Positions 55,043-64,000 of a DNA stretch of 64,000 nucleotides are shown here, in pieces. Positions within the stretch are counted from its first letter, which is position 1. Each line of letters starts with the position of its first letter. A model generated the notes under the pieces. That model saw only the letters and a list, made by a program, of their open reading frames with translations, had not been told where the DNA came from and made no database searches. The stretch is taken from positions 2,914,001 to 2,978,000 of the forward strand of contig NZ_CP141728.1 in the NCBI RefSeq assembly GCF_035621135.1. The letters run 5' to 3'. This DNA comes from Sinanaerobacter sp. ZZT-01. Its GTDB lineage: Bacteria > Bacillota > Clostridia > Peptostreptococcales > Anaerovoracaceae. A program made the translations under genes and the position numbers.

Positions 55043-56722
55043 TTAAAATAAGCCTGTAATTGTTCCATCTTTACTGATATCAATGCGTTCAGCAGCCGGA
55101 CGTTTTGGAAGTCCCGGCATCGTCATAATATTACCAGTCAAAACAACTAAGAATCCCGCCCCTGCCGAGACACGAACTTCTCTTACTGTAATATCAAAAT
55201 TACGAGGTCGTCCTAATTTTTTTGGATCGTCCGATAAAGAATATTGCGTTTTTGCAATACAAACCGGAAGTTGTCCAAAACCAAATTTCTCTAACTTCTC
55301 TATATTTTTCTGTGCTTCTTCTGTTACAAGAATTCCATTCGCTCCGTAGATTTTTTTTGCAACTGCTTCAATTTTTTCTATTATAGAAGATTTTACATCA
55401 TAAGCAAATTGAAAATGATTTGCTTCGGTCTCCATGATAGAAAGAACTTCGTCTGCAAGTGCAAGGCCACCCTCTCCACCTTTTGCCCATACTTCGGATA
55501 AAACTGCTTTTACGCCGATGACTTTACACTCTTCTTCGATGCATGACAACTCATTTTCCGTATCGGTTGGAAAACGATTGATTGCGACAATTGCGGGAAG
55601 TCCATATACCTGCTTCATATTTTCCACATGTTTTAATAAGTTTTCGATTCCTGCCTTAAGTGCCGGGATGTTTTCCTCATTTAATTCATCTTTACTGCAC
55701 CCGCCATGCAGTTTTAATGCACGTGCGGTTGCAACCACAATGACTGCGTCAGGATGAATTCCGCAGCTTCTGCATTTAATATCCAAGAATTTTTCTGCGC
55801 CAAGATCCGCTCCGAACCCCGCTTCCGTAACAACATAATCTCCAAGTTTCAATGCTGTTTTAGTTGCAATGACACTATTGCATCCATGTGCAATATTTGC
55901 AAATGGGCCGCCATGAACTAGAGTCGGTGTATGCTCTAAAGTTTGAACCAGGTTTGGCAAAATTGCTTCCTTCATCAAAGCGGCAACCGCCCCTTGTCCA
56001 TGCAATTGACTTACATGAACCGGATTCCCTTCTATATCATATGCAACGAGGATCTTTCCAACTCTCTGTTTAAAGTCATCCAAATCATCAGCCAAACATA
56101 AAATCGCCATGATTTCCGATGCTGCCGTAATATCAAAACCGTCGGATCTTGGTACTCCGTTTGGTTTTCCTCCAAGTCCGTCTTCTACATAGCGCAACTG
56201 ACGGTCATTCATGTCCATACAGCGTTTCCAAACCACCCGTTTGGTATCTATGTTCAGTTCGTTCCCTTGATGTATATGGTTGTCAACCAATGCAGCAATT
56301 AAATTATTTGCGGTCGTAACTGCATGGAGATCTCCTGTAAAATGTAAATTCAGTTCTTCCATTGGTACAACCTGTGCATATCCACCGCCAGCTGCTCCAC
56401 CTTTAATTCCAAAAACCGGTCCCAACGATGGTTCTCTCACAGCAATTACTGTTTTCTTCCCCATTCTTTGCAAGGCATCTCCTAGTCCTACCGTTGTCGT
56501 CGTTTTTCCTTCTCCTGCAGAGGTGGGGTTAATAGCGGTAACTAAAATCAACTTTCCATTTTGTTTTTCTTTTGCAGCTTGAATCCGGTGAGAATCTAGT
56601 TTCGCTTTATATTTACCATAACCCAGCAAATCATCCTCGATGAGATTCAATTTCTTTGCAATTTCCTCCACCGGTTTCATTTTTGCTTCCTGGGCAATTT
56701 CAAGATCACTTTTGTATTTCAT
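55043..56722 (-). CDS. fhs: Formate-tetrahydrofolate ligase
   Basis: ATP-dependent activation of formate to 10-formyl-THF. The 559 residues begin with [17 protein letters not shown] and hold the nucleotide loop [18 protein letters not shown] (about 65-82), the [16 protein letters not shown] block (about 108-123), and a complete C-terminus with [25 protein letters not shown] precedes the ATG. First gene of the unit fhs-fchA-folD. The direction may be C1 assimilation or, in reverse, formate and ATP from a fermented C1 donor. Confidence 0.97.
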   Translation of the reverse strand: MKYKSDLEIAQEAKMKPVEEIAKKLNLIEDDLLGYGKYKAKLDSHRIQAAKEKQNGKLILVTAINPTSAGEGKTTTTVGLGDALQRMGKKTVIAVREPSLGPVFGIKGGAAGGGYAQVVPMEELNLHFTGDLHAVTTANNLIAALVDNHIHQGNELNIDTKRVVWKRCMDMNDRQLRYVEDGLGGKPNGVPRSDGFDITAASEIMAILCLADDLDDFKQRVGKILVAYDIEGNPVHVSQLHGQGAVAALMKEAILPNLVQTLEHTPTLVHGGPFANIAHGCNSVIATKTALKLGDYVVTEAGFGADLGAEKFLDIKCRSCGIHPDAVIVVATARALKLHGGCSKDELNEENIPALKAGIENLLKHVENMKQVYGLPAIVAINRFPTDTENELSCIEEECKVIGVKAVLSEVWAKGGEGGLALADEVLSIMETEANHFQFAYDVKSSIIEKIEAVAKKIYGANGILVTEEAQKNIEKLEKFGFGQLPVCIAKTQYSLSDDPKKLGRPRNFDITVREVRVSAGAGFLVVLTGNIMTMPGLPKRPAAERIDISKDGTITGLF

Positions 56723-56785
56723 CTTCCCCTCCGTACATAATTATAATATATTTATTTTACAATTTTTTGTTAAAAAAAGCAAAAC

Positions 56786-56972
56786 AAAAATAGAAAATCC
56801 CGAATGTGTCGTCAGGCCACTAATTCACACCCTATCTAGTGATAGGTGGGTTATCTGTTTCGAACTTCTGTCTTCCACTCAAGGGAGGCTTGACATAGGT
56901 ATCGAAAACGCGAAGTCCCGTGAACATAATGTAGGTTAAATTACATAACCTTAACGAACACCTCAGGATCAT
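56786..56972 (-). ncRNA. ssrS: 6S RNA
   Basis: Small RNA that binds housekeeping RNA polymerase and lowers its activity in slow growth. The minus strand has ATCCTGAGGTGTTCGTTAAGG (56953-56968 region) at the 5' end and GACGACACATTCGGGAT at the 3' end (56798-56814). The latter matches the E. coli 6S stretch GACGACACAUUC, and the two ends pair to close the rod. A TATAAT lies just upstream (56979-56984), and T-rich DNA follows the 3' end. It fills most of the 411-bp gap before fhs. The exact ends are estimates. Confidence 0.85.
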
Positions 56973-56978
56973 ACTTTT

Positions 56979-56984
56979 ATTATA
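56979..56984 (-). promoter_or_regulatory. -10 box of the 6S RNA promoter
   Basis: TATAAT on the minus strand seven bases before the predicted start of the 6S RNA. No clear -35 is seen; CTGCAT lies 18 bases upstream. Confidence 0.5.
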
Positions 56985-57133
56985 TTTTATCAAAGAAAAA
57001 TTATGCAGTTGCTTCTGAAGCCTTTCTTGTAAACAAGTATAACAGATTTGCCATGAAAATCAACCGTTACAAAAAAATTTACAGGTCCAAATTCAGGCAG
57101 ATTGGAAAATATAACATAATTTTCATTTAAAAT

Positions 57134-57859
57134 TTATTCATATAAATCAATCGTGCAATTTGTATAAACTTTTTGCACATCATCATTGTCTTCTAAAATA
57201 TCAATCATTTTTTTCAAGTTTTTGATATCGTGTTCTTCCGTAGGAGTCGCTTCAATTGAAGGCACTAACTCAATATCCGCTTCTACAAATTCATACCCTG
57301 CATCCTTTAGTGCGTTGCTAACATCACTAAAGGCATCCGTAGACGTCTGAATTTCAAAACTGTCATCGTATGCAGCCATATCGTCCATACCAGCTTCCAA
57401 AGCAGTCTCCATCAAAGTTTCTTCCTCAATTTCATCTGTTTTCTCAATCGTAATGATTCCTTTTCTTTCAAACATATAGGAAACACAGCCAGGAACTCCT
57501 AAATTACCACTGTATTTATCAAATGCATGTTTAATCGCCGCTGTCGTTCTGTTTTTGTTATCCGTTAAAACATCCACAATAACTGCGACACCGCCGGCAC
57601 CATATCCTTCAAAGGTTCCATTCTCATAGGATTCTCCTCCTAATTCGCCGGTACCTTTTTTTACCGCTCTATTAATATTGTCATTCGGCATATTAATGCT
57701 TTTTGCTCTTTCAATGGCATGCTTCAAAGAAACATTATATTCAGGATCGCCTCCGGCCTTTGCTGCAACGGTAATTGCTCTTGCATATTTTGTAAAGACA
57801 GCTGCTCTTTTTGAGTCTTGAGCGGCTTTTCTGCCTGCGATCGTTCCATGTCTACCCAT
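57134..57859 (-). CDS. yebC: YebC/PmpR-family protein
   Basis: A 241-residue protein with the signature N-terminus GRHGTIAGRKAAQDSKRA, the middle NPEYN-like DPEYNVSLKHAIERAKSINMPNDNI (about 38-62), and GTFEGYGAGGVAVIVDVLTDNKNRT. Members were described as DNA-binding regulators and, more recently, as helpers of translation at proline-rich or difficult stretches. GAGGAGGAAGATTC precedes the ATG. An extended -10 promoter lies just upstream. Confidence 0.95.
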   Translation of the reverse strand: MGRHGTIAGRKAAQDSKRAAVFTKYARAITVAAKAGGDPEYNVSLKHAIERAKSINMPNDNINRAVKKGTGELGGESYENGTFEGYGAGGVAVIVDVLTDNKNRTTAAIKHAFDKYSGNLGVPGCVSYMFERKGIITIEKTDEIEEETLMETALEAGMDDMAAYDDSFEIQTSTDAFSDVSNALKDAGYEFVEADIELVPSIEATPTEEHDIKNLKKMIDILEDNDDVQKVYTNCTIDLYE

Positions 57860-57894
57860 GAATCTTCCTCCTCTTTGATTTTTTGCTACGGAAC

Positions 57895-57906
57895 ATTATA
57901 CCACAA
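57895..57906 (-). promoter_or_regulatory. Extended -10 promoter of yebC
   Basis: TTGTGGTATAATG on the minus strand has the TGnTATAAT form, which can work with little -35 sequence. The same TTGTGGTATAAT string lies before the activase gene at 62306. Confidence 0.6.
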
Positions 57907-57950
57907 TTTTTGTTAAAAAAAATTTATTTTTGTTATTTCCGGAGTTTTTT

Positions 57951-60900
57951 CTACCCGATGTGCTCTATTGAGTGATCATCTACTACATCTTTTTTACCTT
58001 TTTCTAAATTACGAAATGCAGTTGCCATCATTAATTTAATCCGGTTTAATTGATTCACATCACTGGCTCCCGGATCATAATCAATTGCAGCAATGTTAGC
58101 CAGCGGATGATAATTTCTGAGCGCTTTCATCATTCCTTTTCCTGTTACATGATTAGGCAAGCAAGCAAACGGCTGCAAACAAACGATATTTTCAACCCCA
58201 CTATCCAGCAATTCTACCATTTCTCCAGTCAAAAGCCATCCCTCTCCGCACTGGTTGCCCAGTGAAGTGATTTTTTGTGCTTTCTTTGCCATTTCTTTAA
58301 TGTACAAAGGAGAATGAAAACGTTTACTATTATCAAGAACTTTCCGAGCAGGAGCACGCAACCATTCAATTAATTTGATTCCGATCATTCCCAAAAGCAT
58401 AGATTTATAAGAACCATTTAAATAATGATAATTAAACTCCTTGCTATACATACCATATAAGAAAAAATCAATCAAATCCAAGACGACAGCTTCTCCACCT
58501 TCCGCTTCAATAATTCCTACAATATCATTGTTAGCCGTTGGATGGTATTTTACTAAAATTTCTCCGACAACACCAACCTTTGGTTTTTTTGTATCGTAAA
58601 GAGGCAGGTGGTCAAATTCTTCTACCAGCTTGCTTAGATTTTTCTTGAATTTTATGAAGCTTCCTTTTTCTACATTTTCTTTCGCAATTCTGGACCATTT
58701 CTCGTAAAGTGCATTTGCAGAGCCTTTTACTTTCTCATATGGCCTCGTTGCATAAAGAACACGCATTAAAACATCCCCGTATACAAGCCCCATCCCTGCA
58801 CGTTTTAAAATTCCCGGAGTAAATTGAAATCCCGGATTATTTTCTAACCCTGAGGCGTTCGCAGAAATAACTGGTATCTGTTCCATCTTTAAATCCAGCA
58901 GAGCTTTCCTTAAAAGCGGAATGTAATTGCTTGCACGGCATTGTCCTCCTGTCTGTGAAAGTACAATTGCTGTTTTATTTAAATCATATTTTCCTGATTT
59001 TAATGCGTTGATAATTTGTCCTAAGGTTACCATGGTCGGATAACAAGCATCATTATTTACATATTTTAAGCCTTCCTCTACAGCATGCTTGTCGACAGAC
59101 GGAAGCAGCTCCGTTTTGTATCCTCCATGCTTCATAGCAGCTTCTATAAACTGAAAATGCATCGGCGACATCTGCGGAAGTAAAATAGTATATTCTTTTT
59201 TCATCGATTTAGTAAAGATTTTTCTTTCAAAAGCCTTTTCTTCCATGCTGTGTTTTATATGGTTTTTTGTCCGTTCTTCCATCGCTGCTTTTAAAGAGCG
59301 GATTCGTATTTTGGCTGCACCTAGATTTGTTCCTTCATCAATTTTTAAAGCCGTATACAGCTTGTTTTTCACCTTTAACAATTCTTCTACTTCATCTGTC
59401 GTTACGGCATCCAAACCACATCCAAAACTTGTAAGCTGAATCAGTTCAATGTCATCGTTTCTCCCTGCAACCTCAGCCGCTTTATATAATCTGGAGTGAT
59501 ACATCCATTGATCTAAAATTCGAATCGGTCGATAAAGATTTGTAAAATGGGAAACGGAATCTTCCGTTAAAACAGCCATTCCAAATGAAGTAATCAGCTG
59601 GTCAATTCCATGGTTAATCTCAGGGTCCAAATGATATGGTCTTCCTGCTAGTATAATTGCTTTTTTATTATGCGATTTAATATACTTAATGGCATAAGCC
59701 CCTTGACGTTTGATATCATCTTTAAAACGCTTATCTTCTTTTCTGGCCTCTTTTACCGCCTTTCTTAGTTCCTCCATACCTAGATTCAAGTCCCTTAAAA
59801 CAGAATATAATCTTCGAACCAAACGTTCATCGTTGTCATATGGTAAAAATGGATGGGTAAAATGCACCCCTTTTTCTTTAAAAATGTCATCCATATTATT
59901 TGAAATAACCTCTGGATACGTTCCTACAATTGGACAATTATAGTGATTAGGAGCCTGCGGATCTTCGTTCCGTTCATAGTTGATATTTGGATAGAAAATC
60001 CATTTAACGCCTTGGTTTACTAACCATTTAATATGCCCATGAACCATTTTGGCCGGATAACATGCCGTATCGGAAGAAATCGATTCCATTCCCATCTCAT
60101 AAAGATGCTTTGAGGATTTTGGTGAAAGAACCACACTAAAACCTAATTGCGTAAAAAAGGTAAACCAAAAAGGATAATTCTCATACATATTTAATACGCG
60201 CGGAATCCCTATTGATCCTCTTGGTGCATATTCTTCGGAAAGCGGAGTATAGGAAAACAAGCGTTTATATTTATATTCGAAAAGATTCGGCAAATTAGAA
60301 TTTTGTATTTCTTTTCCTGCACCTTTTTCACAACGATTTCCGGTAATAAATTTTGCTCCGTCATTAAATTTATTTATCGTCAACAAGCAATTGTTTTCGC
60401 ACCCTTTGCAACGTGTATGTGTATTGATAACCGTAAAACAATTCATTTGATTGAGTCCGATAATTGTAGATTCGGTTCCTTCAATATAATTTTCTTTTGC
60501 AATCAAAGCGGCTCCAAATGCTCCCATCAATCCAGCAATATCCGGCCGAACCACTTCTTTTCCCATTATTTTTTCGATACTGCGTAGTACTGCATTATTC
60601 AAAAATGTCCCGCCTTGTACTACAATTTTATTACCAGCTTCTTCCGTATCCCTCAGCTTGATTACTTTATATAAGGCATTTTTTATGACGGAATAAGAAA
60701 GGCCTGCCGATATATCACCAATCGTCGCACCTTCTTTCTGTGCCTGTTTTACTTTGGAATTCATAAAAACCGTACAACGTGTTCCCAAATCAACTGGTTC
60801 TTTTGCAAATAAAGCTTCATTTGCAAAGGATTCTACTTCCATATTTACAGATTTTGAATACGTTTCAATAAAAGAACCGCACCCTGAGGAACAAGCTTCA

Positions 60901-62213
60901 TTGAGCATAATATTATAGATCGCATTGTCCTTTATTTTCATGCATTTCATATCCTGCCCGCCGATGTCTAAGATAAATTCGACACCAGGTAGAAATTCCT
61001 GTGCTGCTTTATAATGTGCCATCGTTTCAATTTCGCCCATATCTATACCGAATGCAGCTTTAATCAGCCCTTCTCCGTATCCGGTAACGGTAGAGTTTGC
61101 AATATAAGCACTTTCAGGAAAGGATTCATATATTTCGCGAAGTAGACGCAGTGTTGCTTCAAGTGGCTTTCCCTCATTGTTTCTATAGAAAGAGTACAAG
61201 AGATTTTTTTCATCATCAATTAGAGCAGCTTTTGTTGTTGTAGAGCCTGCATCAATTCCCAAATATAATTTTCCTCTTGCTTTTGAAAGATCTTTTCTCT
61301 TTATTTTATTTTGATCATGACGTTCTTTAAATGTTTTATATTCATTAAAATCTCTAAAAAGAGGCTCTAGATGCTTCGTTTCTGACAAACTGTTTTTTCC
61401 GCTTTTTTTCATTTTTTCTAAAATGGATTCTAAAGTAATTGGTTCGTTTTTTGCAGATAGAATTGCAGCACCAATTGCAACGTAATATTTCGAATCATCC
61501 GGAAAAATTATCTGCTCTTCTTTCAACTCCAGCGTTTCAATAAAACGCATCCGAAGCTCGGACAAAAAAGATAATGGGCCTCCTAAAAAGGCAATATTTC
61601 CTTCAATGCTTCTTCCGCAAGCCAATCCGCCGATTGTTTGATTTACAACGGCTTGAAAAATAGAAGCAGCTAAATCTTCTTTGCTTGCCCCTTCATTAAT
61701 CAATGGTTGGATGTCAGTTTTGGCAAAAACGCCGCAGCGTGCTGCAATCGGATAAATCAATTTATGACTCATTGCAGCTGTATTTAACCCCTGTGCATCT
61801 GTATTTAATAGAATGGCCATTTGGTCAATGAATGCTCCCGTACCCCCTGCGCAAGTCCCATTCATGCGCTGTTCAATTGTATTTCCATAAAATGTAATCT
61901 TTGCATCTTCGCCGCCAAGCTCAATCGCAACATCAGTATGCGGTATAAACGTTTCTACCGCTTTACTGCATGCAATGACTTCCTGTTCAAATGGAACACC
62001 AATTACATTTGCAAGTGCAAGACCTCCTGAACCGGTAATGCAAACCGTTGGTTGAATCTCCGGCATTTCTTGATGCAGTAATTGCAATAGTTCCTGCACC
62101 TTATCAAACACATTAGACATATGCCTTTCATACCGGCGAAAAATTATATTTTTCTGTTCTCCCAATAACACCACTTTTACGGTTGTGGATCCCACATCAA
62201 TTCCTAATCTCAT
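57951..62213 (-). CDS. Double activase fusion (2-hydroxyacyl-CoA dehydratase activase superfamily)
   Basis: A 1420-residue protein of the BadF/BcrD/HgdC ATPase group joined to a large C-terminal part. The first ASKHA module starts LGIDVGSTTVKVVLLGE and has NGTCAGGTGAF and ARCGVFAKTD; the second starts about 317 with LGIDAGSTTTKAAL and has EACSSGCGSFIETY and TRCTVFMNSKV. Each thus retains the two cysteines that hold the bridging 4Fe-4S cluster in HgdC. A CKGCENNC cluster (about 610) and an HgdB-like C-terminal half follow. Such large proteins are common in Clostridia but poorly understood; no dehydratase alpha/beta genes lie near. GGAGGAACGGAGTC precedes the ATG. Confidence 0.9.
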   Translation of the reverse strand: MRLGIDVGSTTVKVVLLGEQKNIIFRRYERHMSNVFDKVQELLQLLHQEMPEIQPTVCITGSGGLALANVIGVPFEQEVIACSKAVETFIPHTDVAIELGGEDAKITFYGNTIEQRMNGTCAGGTGAFIDQMAILLNTDAQGLNTAAMSHKLIYPIAARCGVFAKTDIQPLINEGASKEDLAASIFQAVVNQTIGGLACGRSIEGNIAFLGGPLSFLSELRMRFIETLELKEEQIIFPDDSKYYVAIGAAILSAKNEPITLESILEKMKKSGKNSLSETKHLEPLFRDFNEYKTFKERHDQNKIKRKDLSKARGKLYLGIDAGSTTTKAALIDDEKNLLYSFYRNNEGKPLEATLRLLREIYESFPESAYIANSTVTGYGEGLIKAAFGIDMGEIETMAHYKAAQEFLPGVEFILDIGGQDMKCMKIKDNAIYNIMLNEACSSGCGSFIETYSKSVNMEVESFANEALFAKEPVDLGTRCTVFMNSKVKQAQKEGATIGDISAGLSYSVIKNALYKVIKLRDTEEAGNKIVVQGGTFLNNAVLRSIEKIMGKEVVRPDIAGLMGAFGAALIAKENYIEGTESTIIGLNQMNCFTVINTHTRCKGCENNCLLTINKFNDGAKFITGNRCEKGAGKEIQNSNLPNLFEYKYKRLFSYTPLSEEYAPRGSIGIPRVLNMYENYPFWFTFFTQLGFSVVLSPKSSKHLYEMGMESISSDTACYPAKMVHGHIKWLVNQGVKWIFYPNINYERNEDPQAPNHYNCPIVGTYPEVISNNMDDIFKEKGVHFTHPFLPYDNDERLVRRLYSVLRDLNLGMEELRKAVKEARKEDKRFKDDIKRQGAYAIKYIKSHNKKAIILAGRPYHLDPEINHGIDQLITSFGMAVLTEDSVSHFTNLYRPIRILDQWMYHSRLYKAAEVAGRNDDIELIQLTSFGCGLDAVTTDEVEELLKVKNKLYTALKIDEGTNLGAAKIRIRSLKAAMEERTKNHIKHSMEEKAFERKIFTKSMKKEYTILLPQMSPMHFQFIEAAMKHGGYKTELLPSVDKHAVEEGLKYVNNDACYPTMVTLGQIINALKSGKYDLNKTAIVLSQTGGQCRASNYIPLLRKALLDLKMEQIPVISANASGLENNPGFQFTPGILKRAGMGLVYGDVLMRVLYATRPYEKVKGSANALYEKWSRIAKENVEKGSFIKFKKNLSKLVEEFDHLPLYDTKKPKVGVVGEILVKYHPTANNDIVGIIEAEGGEAVVLDLIDFFLYGMYSKEFNYHYLNGSYKSMLLGMIGIKLIEWLRAPARKVLDNSKRFHSPLYIKEMAKKAQKITSLGNQCGEGWLLTGEMVELLDSGVENIVCLQPFACLPNHVTGKGMMKALRNYHPLANIAAIDYDPGASDVNQLNRIKLMMATAFRNLEKGKKDVVDDHSIEHIG

Positions 62214-62305
62214 AAATGACTCCGTTCCTCCTATGTCACCCCGCCATTTGTCAGTGAATTTTTAAAATAATCTGTGTTTCTACATATATATATATATGAT
62301 TGGAT

Positions 62306-62314
62306 ATTATACCA
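62306..62314 (-). promoter_or_regulatory. Extended -10 promoter of the activase gene
   Basis: TGGTATAAT (TGnTATAAT) on the minus strand, about 95 bp before the start codon; shares TTGTGGTATAAT with the yebC promoter. No good -35 box. Confidence 0.6.
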
Positions 62315-62429
62315 CAAACCAAATTTAAAAAATAGATATTCCTTTGTAAAGTTTTTTACCAAAATTGTAAAATTTCTATAGAAACCAAATCTTGTACAAA
62401 CTATTATTTTAAAACGCTCAATTTTACTG

Positions 62430-62435
62430 TATAAT
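62430..62435 (+). promoter_or_regulatory. -10 box for a possibly leaderless transcript
   Basis: TATAAT preceded by TG stands ten bases before the ATG at 62445. The start site would fall one to three bases before the ATG, leaving no room for a ribosome binding site. Confidence 0.5.
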
Positions 62436-62444
62436 ATTTGTATT

Positions 62445-63014
62445 ATGAAAAGTACTATTAAAAGAAAAACATTTGCTGCAATTTATCGTTTGCTTAATCG
62501 AGTAAGCCCCCTTGCTGAAGATTGCGGTACTTTATGTCAAGCCGCTTGCTGCAACTGTGGCGGAGATAGTTCTGATGAGGATGGATTAGATTTTGAAATG
62601 GGCATCTATCTGCTTCCGGGAGAAGAAAAGCTGTTTACCAGAAAGGAAACTTGGCTAAAATGGAGTGTAGAATATGCAGAGGATTATGATTTTCCAGATT
62701 CCTGGTTCGGCAAAATCTATTTTGTCCGTTGTAATTGTGCTCCTCATTGCCCCAGGGAAATGCGACCCCTTCAGTGCCGCTTTTTCCCTATTGCACCACA
62801 TCTTACAGACGACGATGAACTGCTCCTTATTTATTCGGACTCCAAATTACCCTACACGTGCCCTCTGATTTCAAAAAAAATGGAGCTAACCCCTTCCTTT
62901 TTAAAATCGAGCTATACTGTTTGGAAACGATTGATTCAAGACCCTTTGATTTATGATTTAGTAAAATGGGACTCTTGTATTCGTGAAACGATTACTGCCG
63001 TCTATCCTAAATAG
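62445..63014 (+). CDS. Cys-rich protein, YkgJ-like zinc/iron-chelating domain
   Basis: A 189-residue protein with an N-terminal cysteine cluster CGTLCQAACCNCGG (about 27-40), a second set RCNCAPHC (about 98-105), and RPLQCRFFPIAPH (about 110-122). The last resembles the RPxxCRxFP motif of YkgJ-type putative Zn/Fe-chelating proteins. Function unknown. No ribosome binding site is visible; see the -10 box ten bases upstream. Followed by a bidirectional terminator. Confidence 0.7.
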   Translation: MKSTIKRKTFAAIYRLLNRVSPLAEDCGTLCQAACCNCGGDSSDEDGLDFEMGIYLLPGEEKLFTRKETWLKWSVEYAEDYDFPDSWFGKIYFVRCNCAPHCPREMRPLQCRFFPIAPHLTDDDELLLIYSDSKLPYTCPLISKKMELTPSFLKSSYTVWKRLIQDPLIYDLVKWDSCIRETITAVYPK

Positions 63015-63043
63015 ATGGCTTCTTCACTTATATAAAAAATCCT

Positions 63044-63086
63044 AAAATAAAATTAGCATCAGAATTTCTGATGCTAATTTTATTTT
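63044..63086 (+). terminator. Bidirectional terminator at 63.06 kb
   Basis: A 19-bp perfect stem, AAAATAAAATTAGCATCAG and its complement, with a five-base loop, between the converging Cys-rich and SLH genes. Confidence 0.92.
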
Positions 63087-63102
63087 AATATTTTATTTTT
63101 AC

Positions 63103-64000
63103 TTAATTGGATATGTTGAGCAAACGGTGGATTGCACTTGCAGCTTCTGCACGCGTCATCATATTCTTTCCATTAAACTTTCCATTTTTATCTTCTGATA
63201 AAATTCCTAGTCCCTTTGATAATGTCGCATATCCTTTATAAGAATATTCTACGTTGTCTTTAAATACCGTTTGAAACAGTTCTGGATGCTCGGCCGCAAT
63301 TTCTAAATGAAGAAAGCGAATCATAAGCTTTGCAGCCTCTTGTCTTCTTAATGCAGCATTCGGATTTTCTTCTCCTTTTTTAAGCATACCTTCTTCTATC
63401 AATGTCTCATACATTTCATCTTCTTCGTAATCTCTGTAATAAGGATAGAGGTAAATCAAAAATTCTTTTTGACTTATTTTATTATTTGGCATAAATTTTT
63501 CACCAGCCAAATAATAACCATTCTCCTTTAATTGATTGACTACTGTTTCACTCCAATGTCCTTTTATATCCGTATATACAGGGATTCCCTTCTCCTCCTT
63601 GTATTCCTTCCCATCTCGATCTATGCGACTTCCTGTTTCCGGGTGGATCATACAATTATCATTGACTGATTCAAAATTATATACTAAGCCTATTTCTCCT
63701 ACCCCGTCTTTCTCTATTTTTTCATAACTTAAGGACAGATCAAATAAGTCTTTATAAGCCGCATAGGCTTTTTGTTTATCCATCGCATTTTCAATAGATG
63801 GGAACTCTACGTTGGCATACCATCTCAAATTATACCGGCTTATTTTTCCGGTTTTTCTATTTACGGTGACATCAACGTAGTTATCGGAATAATTAATTCC
63901 GTTTACTCTTCGATTATAACAAACGCTATAATAAGGATTTTCTTCATTATATTCATTTTCAATTCTTTCTAAAGATCCTAATTTATCTGCCGATAAAATT
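63103..64000 (-). CDS. S-layer-homology protein with YcdB/PepSY-like N-terminal part (N-terminus cut by window edge)
   Basis: The frame is open through to base 64000, so at least 298 residues of a longer protein are seen. The upstream part has YVDVTVNRKTGKISRYNLRW, like the YcdB/YcdC/PepSY repeat of clostridial surface proteins. Three SLH-type repeats follow: YTDIKGHWSETVVNQL..., the EEGMLKKGEENPNAALRRQEAAKLM segment, and FKDNVEYSYKGYATLSKGLG...MTRAEAASAI. SLH repeats bind cell-wall polysaccharide, so the protein is on the cell surface. The start and signal peptide are outside the window. Confidence 0.88.
   Translation of the reverse strand, partial: ILSADKLGSLERIENEYNEENPYYSVCYNRRVNGINYSDNYVDVTVNRKTGKISRYNLRWYANVEFPSIENAMDKQKAYAAYKDLFDLSLSYEKIEKDGVGEIGLVYNFESVNDNCMIHPETGSRIDRDGKEYKEEKGIPVYTDIKGHWSETVVNQLKENGYYLAGEKFMPNNKISQKEFLIYLYPYYRDYEEDEMYETLIEEGMLKKGEENPNAALRRQEAAKLMIRFLHLEIAAEHPELFQTVFKDNVEYSYKGYATLSKGLGILSEDKNGKFNGKNMMTRAEAASAIHRLLNISN

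Noticed and set aside
62284-62298. TA dinucleotide run before the activase gene
   Set aside because: A short low-complexity tract in AT-rich spacer DNA, with no sign of a phase-variable gene.

Overview
The window is AT-rich, tightly packed bacterial DNA that looks like an anaerobic, low-GC Firmicute of the class Clostridia. The signs are a hemZ-type radical SAM gene, a bifunctional Rel next to secDF/yajC, a T-box and a cobalamin riboswitch, a Firmicute-like 6S RNA, a formate-THF ligase/FchA/FolD folate module, an HgdC-type activase, an S-layer-homology protein, and strong AAGGAGG ribosome binding sites. No phage, insertion sequence or CRISPR array was seen, so this is mostly core chromosome.

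Layout. (1) 1-8004, minus strand: hemZ (cut by the edge), an MBL hydrolase, dtd, rel, secF, secD, a small membrane protein and yajC. (2) 8127-12511: tRNA-Leu(CAA), thiamine pyrophosphokinase and pyruvate carboxylase. (3) 12689-25323: branched-chain amino acid synthesis as two divergent operons, ilvBNCDA-ilvE on minus and leuACDB on plus. The 787-bp spacer between them holds a promoter for each side and a leucine T-box before leuA. (4) 25444-36158: an accessory stretch with a thioesterase, a zinc-ribbon membrane protein, a rhodanese-TlpA lipoprotein, a cold-shock gene with a structured leader, an EAL protein, a staygreen homologue, a G-rich micro-gene, an FMN-binding protein, a UroD-like protein, a two-component system, a cobalamin riboswitch with no clear target, and a decayed Cys/His-rich gene. 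(5) 36235-45673: sbcDC, two acetyltransferases, a gene remnant, a solo domain resembling the FtsZ C-terminus, a second MBL hydrolase, YwbE, NagZ and a SnoaL-like protein. (6) 45840-56722, minus: fhs-fchA-folD, a P1 peptidase, an ECF sigma factor with a likely anti-sigma partner, polA, coaE, an orphan peptide-binding lipoprotein and tRNA-Leu(GAG). (7) 56786-64000: 6S RNA, yebC, a 1420-residue double activase, a Cys-rich protein and an SLH protein cut by the edge.

How the parts fit. Pyruvate carboxylase feeds oxaloacetate. The ilv/leu genes give Ile, Val and Leu, with leuABCD tuned by leucyl-tRNA charging; the specifier codon CTC would be read by the tRNA-Leu(GAG) found at 45.9 kb. The folate genes interconvert formate and methylene-THF, and FolD has lost two cyclohydrolase residues beside a dedicated cyclohydrolase. 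The sigma/anti-sigma pair overlaps polA and may tie repair synthesis to envelope stress.

Most of the window is ordinary. The points most worth a second look are the cobalamin riboswitch that ends in its own terminator, the micro-gene with an in-frame UGA and G-tracts (30.35-30.54 kb), the specialised FolD/FchA pair, the csp leader hairpin, the staygreen homologue, the FtsZ-like solo domain and the 6S RNA. All calls come from reading the sequence; no database search was run.
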